Positions 1 through 5,864 of a DNA stretch of 23,829 bases are shown in pieces. Where the stretch lies: assembly GCA_900549555.1 (NCBI GenBank), contig UROO01000023.1, positions 1 to 23,829 of the forward strand, in the 5' to 3' direction. The first letter of the stretch is position 1, and every line of letters starts with the position of its first letter. The notes beneath the pieces are model-generated. The model worked only from the letters and a program-made list of their open reading frames with translations. It did no database searches and had not been told where the DNA came from. Made by a program: the position numbers and the translations under genes. This stretch comes from an uncultured Collinsella sp. GTDB taxonomy: Bacteria; Actinomycetota; Coriobacteriia; Coriobacteriales; Coriobacteriaceae.

Positions 1-47
1 CTACACCCTAGAGTTCGTCGGCAGCGTCAGATGTGTATAAGAGACAG
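1..47 (+). other. Illumina P5/Nextera adapter with i5 index (artefact)
   Basis: Bases 15-47 match the Nextera Read 1 transposase adapter: TCGTCGGCAGCGTC at 15-28, then the 19-base Tn5 mosaic end AGATGTGTATAAGAGACAG at 29-47. Bases 1-6 (CTACAC) are the end of the P5 oligo, and 7-14 (CCTAGAGT) occupy the i5 index slot; from memory this is Nextera index S516. The stretch is untrimmed library sequence, not genome. Genomic sequence begins at about base 48, so any reading frame that runs through this part is spurious. Confidence 0.97.
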
Positions 48-1027
48 GTTACTGCGATGTGTCGCTTGTCGAGGGTGTGCCCAACCTCTACATCAAGGTG
101 ACTGCCACGGCTGGAGGCCATACCGCGGTCGTCGAGATTACCGACCACCACACCAATGTCACGTGCCATACGCTCGACGGTATTCCGGTATGCGGCAAGT
201 CGGCGGGGGAGTGTGCCGCCTGCGCCGAGCGCGTGGTGGCCGAGCGTGCGGCAGATAGCGCCGACACGCCCATGTCGATTGAGTCCATCATCGACTTTAT
301 CGAGGACGGCGACATCGATGGTGCCCGCGCTGCCGTTGAGCGTCAGATTGAGCTGAACGGCGCGATCAGCGCCGAGGGCCTGGCGCACGCTTGGGGTGCC
401 GAGGTTGGCCGCACGCTGCTGGGTGCTCGTGCCGATGACGTCGCCTGCCGTGCCCGCGCCCGTGCGGCCGCCGGGTCCGACGCCCGCATGAACGGCTGTG
501 CGCTGCCGGTCGCCATTGTGTGCGGCTCGGGCAACCAGGGCATTACCTGCGCACTGCCCGTTATGGAGTATGCCGAGTACCTGCGCTGCGACCACGATCG
601 CCTGGTGCGCGCCGTGATGCTGTCCGATCTTATCGCCGTGCATATCAAGAGCTATATTGGTGCGCTCTCGGCGTTTTGCGGTGCTATTTGCGCCGCGTGT
701 GGCGCCGGCGCTGCGATTACCTGGCTGTGCGGTGGCACGCGCGAGCAGATTGGCGCGACGGTTTCGAACACACTCGGTAACGTGGGCGGCATCGTGTGCG
801 ATGGCGCCAAGGCAAGCTGTGCCGCCAAGATTTCCGCTGCCGTTGATGCGGCGATTCTGGGTCACGATATGGCCATGCAGGGTCGCGGCTTCCGCGCCGG
901 TGAGGGCCTGATCCAGGATACCGTCGAGCAGACAATCGCCAGCATGGGCTACGTGGGCCGTGTAGGTATGAAAGATACCGATGTCGAGATCCTCAACATC
1001 ATGATCGGCAAGACTCGAGTCTGTTAG
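48..1027 (+). CDS. L-cysteine desulfidase / Fe-S serine dehydratase alpha-like protein (5' truncated)
   Basis: This is the C-terminal part (about 326 residues) of the UPF0597/YhaM (CyuA)-type family. That family is related to the alpha chain of iron-sulfur L-serine dehydratase and includes L-cysteine desulfidases, which release sulfide, ammonia and pyruvate from cysteine. Visible hallmarks are GSGNQGITCALPV and the downstream GNVGGIVCDGAKASC segment; the cysteines in these stretches are the expected ligands of a [4Fe-4S] cluster. Family members are about 430 residues long, so roughly 100 N-terminal residues are missing. The open frame continues upstream into the adapter at 1-47, so the GTG at 59 is not a real start. 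The stop is TAG at 1025-1027. The choice between cysteine and serine as substrate cannot be made from sequence alone. The protein is expected to be cytoplasmic and oxygen-sensitive. Confidence 0.85.
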
Positions 1028-1035
1028 TTATTGGT

Positions 1036-1059
1036 TCCGCCGTTCTACCGAACGGCGGA
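1036..1059 (+). terminator. Stem-loop just after the desulfidase gene
   Basis: A perfect 10-bp inverted repeat, TCCGCCGTTC (1036-1045) and GAACGGCGGA (1050-1059), with a TACC loop, begins 8 bases after the stop codon. No T-run follows, so it may be a weak or factor-assisted terminator or a 3'-end stabiliser. The larger folded element at 1066-1200 follows at once. Confidence 0.5.
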
Positions 1060-1065
1060 CCGGCC

Positions 1066-1200
1066 GACGCTGCAAGCCCGCCAGAGCGGCAATCTGCCTT
1101 TCAACTTCGGCGGCATGACCAGAAGGTCAATGCCGCCTTGTTTCAAGGCACCTTGCTCGCTCTGGCGGGCTTTCGCTGTCGTTGCCATAACATCGGCGTT
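1066..1200 (+). repeat. Folded intergenic element, copy 1
   Basis: About 135 bases that fold into one long nested hairpin and recur at 4217-4352. P1 pairs 1074-1088 with 1158-1172 (15 bp). P2 pairs TGCCTT at 1095-1100 with AAGGCA at 1145-1150. P3 pairs GGCGGCATGACC at 1109-1120 with GGTCAATGCCGCC at 1125-1137, with one bulged A and an AGAA loop. Unpaired segments such as CGGCAATC and TTTCAAGGCA are shared with copy 2. Four P1 pairs and the length of P3 differ from copy 2 in a compensating way, so the fold is under selection. It lies 38 bases after the desulfidase stop. I do not recognise a named RNA family; it could be a 3'-UTR element, a small RNA or a small non-autonomous repeat. Confidence 0.75.
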
Positions 1201-1208
1201 GTCTTTGT

Positions 1209-1244
1209 AATGTGACAAAGGGACGGTCTATTTGTCACATTTTT
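1209..1244. repeat. REP-like GTGACAAAGGGAC palindrome 1
   Basis: Arms AATGTGACAAA (1209-1219) and TTTGTCACATT (1231-1241) flank a GGGACGGTCTA centre, followed on the plus strand by a short T-run. The same arms and GGGAC core recur at 9359-9389. It lies between convergent genes (desulfidase ending at 1027, HAD gene ending at 1283), where it could act as a terminator. The repeated core suggests a dispersed extragenic palindrome rather than a one-off terminator. Confidence 0.7.
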
Positions 1245-1282
1245 CTCAACCTGCGGCGCTATTTTGTTTGGTGGGAGGGGTC

Positions 1283-2041
1283 CTATGACAGTTCGTCGGC
1301 TACTTGGTGTTCGTAGAAGGCTTCTACTACGGCGTTGAAATCGCGGGCGAAGTCTTCCATGGTTCCGTGCCAGGTGGCTCGGCCGGGTTTTCCCTGGCCA
1401 ACATAGGCAGTTTGAATGCCGCAGGCGGGGCTAGGGAAGTCGCGCTTGGGATCGTTGCCCACCATAAGGACCTCGTGTGGGTCGAGTCCCATCACCTGAA
1501 GCTGCTCGAGATAGTAGGTGGCATCGGGCTTGCAGCGGGTGGTGTTTCCCATGTGCGTGACGAGCTCAAAGGGGGCGTCGGCCAGGTCGCCCCAACCCAT
1601 GCGGCACTCGATGGCCCCCTGGGGAAAGCTGGGGTTGGTAAAGAGCGCGCAGCGCAGTCCTGCGTCCTGTACGGCCTGGAGAGCGGCGTGTGCGCCCGGC
1701 ATGGCGTGGGCGTTGATGACATCGTCGTTCTTGTACGGAAGCACTTCGCGGTCGTAGTAGGTAAACGCCTCGTAGATGAGGGGATCGGAGAGGCAGATGC
1801 CGCATCGGCGCTCGACCTCGGTGCGGTAAAATTCAAGATTGGTGCGGTTGTCCGTGCCGCTTCGGCGGTTGGCGTTGAGGTCGACCAGAATGGTGCCGAG
1901 GCGCGCCATCGTGCCACCGCGGCTGCGGCGTCCGATATCCGCGAGCATCGACGAGACATCCTTAAAATAGCGAAGGATGAACGCGTTGAGGTTGATGCTG
2001 AGAAGCGTCTCGTCCATATCGAAAACGACTGCTTTGAGCAC
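1283..2041 (-). CDS. HAD-superfamily hydrolase (phosphatase-like)
   Basis: A 252-residue cytoplasmic haloacid dehalogenase-type hydrolase, probably acting on a small phosphorylated metabolite. Motif I is DMDETL near residues 8-13; its first Asp should be the nucleophile and the second the acid/base. Motif II is the Thr of FTNPS. The motif III lysine lies in KPD, and the acidic metal-binding motif is GNDPKRD. A helical cap of about 100 residues between motifs I and II makes this a subfamily I (C1-cap) protein. The start is GTG at 2041-2039, chosen because AGAAAGG lies 7 bases upstream on the minus strand and the motif I strand begins four residues later. The gene stands alone, convergent with the desulfidase and divergent from rpsA. 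The substrate is not predictable from sequence. Confidence 0.88.
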   Translation of the reverse strand: MLKAVVFDMDETLLSINLNAFILRYFKDVSSMLADIGRRSRGGTMARLGTILVDLNANRRSGTDNRTNLEFYRTEVERRCGICLSDPLIYEAFTYYDREVLPYKNDDVINAHAMPGAHAALQAVQDAGLRCALFTNPSFPQGAIECRMGWGDLADAPFELVTHMGNTTRCKPDATYYLEQLQVMGLDPHEVLMVGNDPKRDFPSPACGIQTAYVGQGKPGRATWHGTMEDFARDFNAVVEAFYEHQVADELS

Positions 2042-2355
2042 GCGGGCACCTTTCTCGATAAATCGTTCCAGAATCGTTGCTCCGGATACTTTACCCCAAA
2101 GCCGTATGCCTAACTGCCTATCGTCAACTTATGGAGACGGTCGTCCACAAGATTGCGAAAAAGTCTCCATACGAGTAAAAAATCGCAGTTCACGCTTGAA
2201 ATCGAAATGATTTCCCCGTAACCTATACGAACGTGATTGCATAAGCGTCACATTAGTATCTGTCGGCTCCCGAGTGTTCCTAAACGTTGTGTGCTTGTCG
2301 CACCCTTCTGTAGGTCCTAGCAATCGGGGCCCCGTAGTTCGAAAGGGGTCCACCT
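2042..2355. promoter_or_regulatory. Divergent HAD/rpsA intergenic region
   Basis: 314 bases without a gene, which must hold promoters for both directions. For rpsA the best plus-strand candidate is TTGAAA (2196-2201), 17 bases, then TAACCT (2219-2224); the -10 is poor. On the minus strand TTGACG near 2123-2128 resembles a -35 for the HAD gene, but no clear -10 follows. A 9-bp perfect inverted repeat, TATGGAGAC (2130-2138) and GTCTCCATA (2163-2171), surrounds a 24-base loop and could be a leader hairpin or operator. The sequence from about 2230 to 2340 would be the rpsA leader and contains GGGGCCCC near 2326-2333. I recognise no riboswitch. Confidence 0.35.
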
Positions 2356-3522
2356 TTGAGTGAGATTCAGAACTCGTCCATTTTCTCTCTTGACGATGTC
2401 AACGAGGAGGAGATGAACAACCTCATCGACGGTACGATTACCGACTTTGATGAGGGCGATCTCGTTAACGGCACTGTCGTTAAGATCGAGCATGACGAGG
2501 TGCTCGTTGACATCGGATTCAAGTCCGAGGGCGTTATCCCGGTCCGCGAGCTGTCCATCCGCAAGGACGCTAACCCTGCAGACATCGTTGCACTCGGTGA
2601 TCCCATCGAGGCTCTGGTTCTCCAGAAGGAGGACAAGGACGGTCGTCTGGTCCTGTCCAAGAAGCGTGCCGAGTACGAGCGTGCTTGGAACCGCATCGAG
2701 GAGAAGTTCAACTCCGGCGAGAACGTCGAGGGCGAGGTTATCGAGGTTGTCAAGGGCGGCCTGATCCTCGACATCGGCCTGCGTGGCTTCCTGCCCGCTT
2801 CCCTCGTCGACCTCCGTCGCGTCAAGGACCTCACCTCCTACATGGGCACCCGCATCGAGGCCCGCGTCATCGAGATGGACCGCAACCGCAACAACGTCGT
2901 CCTCTCCCGTCGCGTCGTGCTCGAGGAGTCCCGTAAGGCCGAGCGCTCCGAGATCCTGTCCAAGCTCAAGTCTGGCATGCGTCTTCAGGGCACCGTTTCC
3001 TCCATCGTCGACTTCGGCGCCTTCGTCGACCTCGGCGGTATCGACGGCCTCATCCACATCTCCGAGCTCTCCTGGAACCACGTCAACCATCCTTCCGAGG
3101 TTGTCAAGGTCGGCCAGGAGGTCGAGGTCGAGGTTCTCGACGTCGATCTCAACCGCGAGCGCATCTCCCTTGGTCTCAAGCAGACCACCGAGGATCCGTG
3201 GCGCGCACTGGTCAAGAAGTACCCCGTCGGCGCTATCGTCGAGGGCACTGTGACCAAGCTTGTCCCGTTCGGCGCTTTCGTCGACCTGGGCGAGGGCATC
3301 GAGGGCCTGGTGCACATTTCCGAGATGGCCAACAAGCACGTCGATCAGCCTTCTCAGGTCACCCACGTGGGCGACAAGGTTCAGGTCAAGGTCATGGAGA
3401 TCGACCTCGACCGTCGTCGTATCTCCCTGTCCATGAAGTCTGCTGCTGAGACTCTGGGCGTCGAGATCGAGGTTACCCCGCTGCCTTCTGAGAAGAAGGA
3501 CGAGGAGACCGACGCCGAGTAA
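2356..3522 (+). CDS. rpsA: 30S ribosomal protein S1
   Basis: A 388-residue protein with four S1 RNA-binding repeats at about residues 34-100, 118-185, 203-273 and 290-360. The last two carry the classic VDFGAFVDLGG..GLIHISE and VPFGAFVDLGEGIEGLVHISEM signatures. S1 binds mRNA on the small ribosomal subunit and aids initiation; the E. coli protein has six repeats, and shorter four-repeat forms occur in many Gram-positive bacteria. The start is TTG at 2356, supported by GAAAGGGG at 2341-2348 with 7 bases between and by the natural N-terminus MSEIQNSS. The C-terminus is acidic (EKKDEETDAE). Codon use is strongly biased to C-ending codons, as expected for a highly expressed gene. It is transcribed alone and followed by a strong terminator. 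Confidence 0.96.
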   Translation: MSEIQNSSIFSLDDVNEEEMNNLIDGTITDFDEGDLVNGTVVKIEHDEVLVDIGFKSEGVIPVRELSIRKDANPADIVALGDPIEALVLQKEDKDGRLVLSKKRAEYERAWNRIEEKFNSGENVEGEVIEVVKGGLILDIGLRGFLPASLVDLRRVKDLTSYMGTRIEARVIEMDRNRNNVVLSRRVVLEESRKAERSEILSKLKSGMRLQGTVSSIVDFGAFVDLGGIDGLIHISELSWNHVNHPSEVVKVGQEVEVEVLDVDLNRERISLGLKQTTEDPWRALVKKYPVGAIVEGTVTKLVPFGAFVDLGEGIEGLVHISEMANKHVDQPSQVTHVGDKVQVKVMEIDLDRRRISLSMKSAAETLGVEIEVTPLPSEKKDEETDAE

Positions 3523-3546
3523 ATCGGTTTGACGATCACTTGTTTT

Positions 3547-3580
3547 AAGGGATCCGTCCGTAATGGATGGATCCCTTTTT
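3547..3580 (+). terminator. Rho-independent terminator of rpsA
   Basis: AAGGGATCCGTCC (3547-3559) pairs with GGATGGATCCCTT (3565-3577), giving 13 pairs with one G-U, a five-base loop and a T-run ending at 3580. It starts 24 bases after the rpsA stop. The form is textbook. Confidence 0.92.
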
Positions 3581-3832
3581 GCATTTGGCGCCGAGATGCG
3601 CAATGCTGCCGGGCTGTCCACAGGCTATTGGATTGTCGGTGCATGAAAAAATGCCGACATCCCGCCTCGGGGAGGAGGCGGGAACGCACCGAGTAGACGG
3701 AGGGGTGCGGAGCGCGGTCGCGTCTCGACTGACGACGTTGCCCATCGACGACCTTATTGTACTGCATGGCGTGGATCTTGGTTTATCGTGTCGAACGCTT
3801 GTGTTGTGTCATTGCCTGCGGCAACGGTGTGC
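3581..3832. other. Gene-free region upstream of RNase P RNA with alternative hairpins
   Basis: No convincing ORF is present. Two mutually exclusive folds are visible. In one, TGTCGG-TG-CAT (3634-3644) pairs with ATGCCGACA (3651-3659) around a GAAAAA loop, with a 2-base bulge. In the other, TCGGTGC (3636-3642) pairs with GCACCGA (3686-3692) and encloses a CCCGCCTC (3661-3668)/GAGGCGGG (3675-3682) hairpin. On the minus strand the inner hairpin is followed by a T-run, so a minus-strand terminator is also possible. The remainder, about 3700-3800, shows nothing I can name. Confidence 0.35.
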
Positions 3833-3838
3833 TACACT
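3833..3838 (+). promoter_or_regulatory. Probable -10 box of rnpB
   Basis: TACACT lies 8 bases before the expected 5' end of the RNase P RNA at about 3847, the right distance for a -10 box. The -35 is weak: TTGCCT at 3812-3817 gives a 15-base spacer. The call rests mainly on the spacing to the RNA start. Confidence 0.5.
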
Positions 3839-3846
3839 CTTGCACT

Positions 3847-4208
3847 GCTGAGTGGGCCAGACGGTCGCGCGATGTGCTGCTTGCAGCACGCGTGAGGAAA
3901 GTCCGGGCTCCAGAGGGCGGGATGCCGGCTAACGGCCGGGCGGAGTGATCCGACGGAAAGCGCCGCAGAAAAGAAGACTCCCACCTGCGCCGCAAGGCGT
4001 AAAGGGAAAAGCTGAAACGGTGGTGTAAGAGACCACCAGCGTCGTGGCAACACGGCGGCTTGGCAAGCCCCATCCGGAGCAAGCGCGAATAGGAACGCTA
4101 TGGGCCGGCCCGGTCCGCGTTCGGGTAGCGTGCGTGGAGCTGCATGGTAACGTGCAGACAAGATAAATGACCGTTCACGACAGAACCCGGCTTATCGGCC
4201 CACTCAGC
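3847..4208 (+). ncRNA. rnpB: RNase P RNA, bacterial class A
   Basis: The catalytic RNA of RNase P, which trims the 5' leaders of tRNA precursors. The ends pair as helix P1: GCTGAGTGGGCC (3847-3858) with GGCCCACTCAGC (4197-4208). Conserved core stretches are visible in order: GAGGAAAGTCCGGGCTCC at about 3893-3910, TAAGAGACCACCAGC near 4026-4040, and near the 3' end ACAGAACCCGGCTTA, which makes the P4 pseudoknot with the first stretch. The length of about 362 bases fits the ancestral type A fold. The exact 5' and 3' ends are set from P1 and may be off by a few bases. A second copy of the 135-bp folded element begins 8 bases downstream. Confidence 0.96.
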
Positions 4209-4216
4209 ACTTTGTT

Positions 4217-4352
4217 GACGCTGCGAACCCGTCAGCGCGGCAATCTGCCTTTCAAGCCTTCGGGCATGACCATTAGGTCAATGCCCTTGTCTTTCAAGGC
4301 AACTTGCTCACGCTGACGGGTTCTCGCTTTCGTTGACGGAATCATCGGCGGT
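4217..4352 (+). repeat. Folded intergenic element, copy 2
   Basis: Second copy of the element at 1066-1200, starting 8 bases after the RNase P RNA. P1 pairs GAACCCGTCAGCG (4225-4237) with CGCTGACGGGTTC (4311-4323). P2 pairs TGCCTT (4246-4251) with AAGGCA (4296-4301). P3 pairs GGGCATGACC (4262-4271) with GGTCAATGCCC (4276-4286) around ATTA. Flanks GACGCTGC on the left and TCGCTNTCGTTG on the right are also shared with copy 1. Compared with copy 1, four P1 pairs are exchanged on both sides and P3 is two pairs shorter on both sides. Both copies lie on the same strand and immediately downstream of a transcription unit. Confidence 0.75.
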
Positions 4353-4484
4353 TCCTTTCTTAGCGTCTCGCTGTTTTTGCCTGGTCATTGACGTCGCCGT
4401 TCTATTTATCGGGGTTATCGGTACGGCCTTTGCCGTATTATTGAGGCTGTTTGTTGCTGCGCTTTATTTTGTTGAGGGGCTTTG

Positions 4485-5120
4485 TTGGACAGCTATTTTA
4501 CTCTGCAATCGAATATTGAGGCTACGGGCGAGTTCGTTGACCGCAAGAGCCGGTTTATTGCCCAGCTGGTCCATATTGAGTCCGAGGATGAGGCGAATGC
4601 CTTTATCGAGATGGTTCGCAAGCGTCATTACGACGCTCGACACAATGTTCCCGCGTGGATTTTAGTCGATGGACGCGAGCGCCAGAGCGATGATGGTGAG
4701 CCGAGCCGCACGAGCGGTATGCCGACGCTCGAGGTGTTGCGCGGCGCAGAGCTCAAAAATGTTTGCTGCGTGGTGACGCGCTATTTTGGTGGCACGCTGT
4801 TGGGACCTGGTGGCTTGGTGCGCGCCTATACTGCGGCGACGCAGGCGGCGGTGGCAGCTGCTCGGGAGGCCGGGCAGATTGTCGAGATGACGAGTGTCGT
4901 GCCTGTTGACGTGCATGTGGCCTATCCGCAGTATGAGCAGGTGCTTCGTTTGGCGCAGGATTCGGGTGCCAAGGTTTCGGATACCGATTACGCGGATGCC
5001 GTGACACTTCACCTGGTATTCAAAGCGGGGGAGCAGGAGCAATTTTGCGCCAAGATGCGCGAGCTTATGGCGGGGCGCGAAGAGATCGAGGTCGGCGCTC
5101 CCAAATTTGCCGAGTTCTAA
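4485..5120 (+). CDS. yigZ: YigZ/IMPACT family protein
   Basis: A 211-residue cytoplasmic protein of the IMPACT/UPF0029 family. The N-terminal IMPACT domain (about 1-125) shows the typical KSRFIA, DDGEPSRTSGMP and VTRYFGGTLLGPGGLVRAYT blocks. The C-terminal part (about 135-205) is the small ferredoxin-like domain found in YigZ proteins. The bacterial function is not settled; eukaryotic IMPACT is a translation regulator, and ribosome- or RNA-related roles have been suggested. The start was placed at TTG 4485 because GAGGGG at 4474-4479 lies 5 bases upstream, while the neighbouring TTG at 4482 would leave only 2. It is a single-gene unit ending in a shared bidirectional terminator. Confidence 0.9.
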   Translation: MDSYFTLQSNIEATGEFVDRKSRFIAQLVHIESEDEANAFIEMVRKRHYDARHNVPAWILVDGRERQSDDGEPSRTSGMPTLEVLRGAELKNVCCVVTRYFGGTLLGPGGLVRAYTAATQAAVAAAREAGQIVEMTSVVPVDVHVAYPQYEQVLRLAQDSGAKVSDTDYADAVTLHLVFKAGEQEQFCAKMRELMAGREEIEVGAPKFAEF

Positions 5121-5123
5121 CGG

Positions 5124-5174
5124 CGACGGCCGGCGTTCTTTTGGATGGATCCCAAACGCGCCGGCCGTCGTTTT
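5124..5174. terminator. Bidirectional terminator between convergent genes
   Basis: CGACGGCCGGCG (5124-5135) pairs perfectly with CGCCGGCCGTCG (5159-5170), followed by TTTT. The 23-base loop can form a small inner TTGG/CCAA stem. It lies directly between the yigZ stop (5120) and the stop of the minus-strand gene (5188) and can serve both. Confidence 0.85.
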
Positions 5175-5187
5175 ATGTTGCTGCCGT

Positions 5188-5634
5188 TTACTCGGCGAGC
5201 TGCTTTAGCACATCGCAGGCGATCTCGACGGCATCGTCGATGCAGCCGGGGCAGCTGCGGAGCGGACCTTTATCCGATCCGATGCCCTTGAGCGTGCCGC
5301 AGACGGTCGTCGTGTTCTTCTCGCCAAATCGCTTGGCAATCTCGCGCGACAGCTTGTAGGTCTGGCCTTTGGTCTTGGGGTTCTCCATGCCGTCGCTCAT
5401 TACAAAGCCCATGATGGCAACAGCGCCCGAGATGGCGCCGCAGGTCTCGGTCATGCCACCCATGCCGGCGCCAAAGCCCTCGGTGAGGGTAAAGGCGGTC
5501 TGGGGGTCGAGCCCGACGGCAGGTGCGAGCGTGCAGGCAACGGCCTGTGCGCAGTTAAAGCCGCGGGCGTGGTATTCGGCAGCCTGAGCCTGGCAGGCGG
5601 CGGTGTCGAGCTGGGTGGTATCGATCTGCTTCAT
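5188..5634 (-). CDS. C_GCAxxG_C_C family Cys-rich protein
   Basis: A 148-residue protein of the C_GCAxxG_C_C family, a small cysteine-rich group of unknown exact role that is often suspected of binding metal or an Fe-S cluster. Visible elements are GFNCAQAV (Cys28), a glycine-rich GFGAGMGG turn (53-60), ETCGAISG (Cys65), Cys112, and SCPGC (Cys128 and Cys131); Cys14, Cys34 and Cys140 also occur. There is no signal peptide or membrane helix, so it is cytoplasmic. The start is ATG at 5634, supported by AAGGAG six bases upstream. The longer frame upstream to 5742 has no ribosome site and would run through the inverted repeat at 5648-5679. It is divergent from the sulfhydrylase gene, which suggests but does not prove a sulfur link. 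Confidence 0.82.
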   Translation of the reverse strand: MKQIDTTQLDTAACQAQAAEYHARGFNCAQAVACTLAPAVGLDPQTAFTLTEGFGAGMGGMTETCGAISGAVAIMGFVMSDGMENPKTKGQTYKLSREIAKRFGEKNTTTVCGTLKGIGSDKGPLRSCPGCIDDAVEIACDVLKQLAE

Positions 5635-5647
5635 CGTTGTCTCCTTG

Positions 5648-5679
5648 GTCACGGTGTACCCGCCTATGGTACCCGTGAC
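5648..5679 (-). promoter_or_regulatory. Inverted repeat abutting the ribosome site of the Cys-rich gene
   Basis: GTCACGGTGTACC (5648-5660) and GGTACCCGTGAC (5668-5679) pair over 12 bases with one bulged T and a 7-base loop. On the minus strand the hairpin ends two bases before the AAGGAG ribosome site at 5646-5641. It could be an operator, an mRNA stabiliser or a translational control hairpin. No promoter elements around it are convincing. Confidence 0.4.
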
Positions 5680-5864
5680 GGGGCATGTAATCATCGAGAG
5701 CTTCATGTATGCCTCATTTTTATCTATCGAGCAAATGCCCAAGGCTTGAGATAAATACCCCTAATCAATTTGTCCCATAACCTACCTTGGGGATGGGTTG
5801 AGAGGGGTGCAGGGTAGCGGTATCGTGAACCGAATAAAACGTAACCCAGGCAAGGGAGCTAGAT

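Noticed and set aside
48..1027. GTG at 59 as the true start of the first gene
   Set aside because: The coding frame is open further upstream into adapter sequence, and the family needs about 100 more residues, so the gene is truncated by the contig end.
1066..1200. Copy 1 of the repeat as a simple Rho-independent terminator
   Set aside because: It has no T-run after the outer stem and has conserved inner loops and three stacked stems, far more than a terminator needs.
2317..3621. Minus-strand open frame of 434 codons opposite rpsA
   Set aside because: rpsA is certain, and the antisense frame is a by-product of its strongly biased codons.
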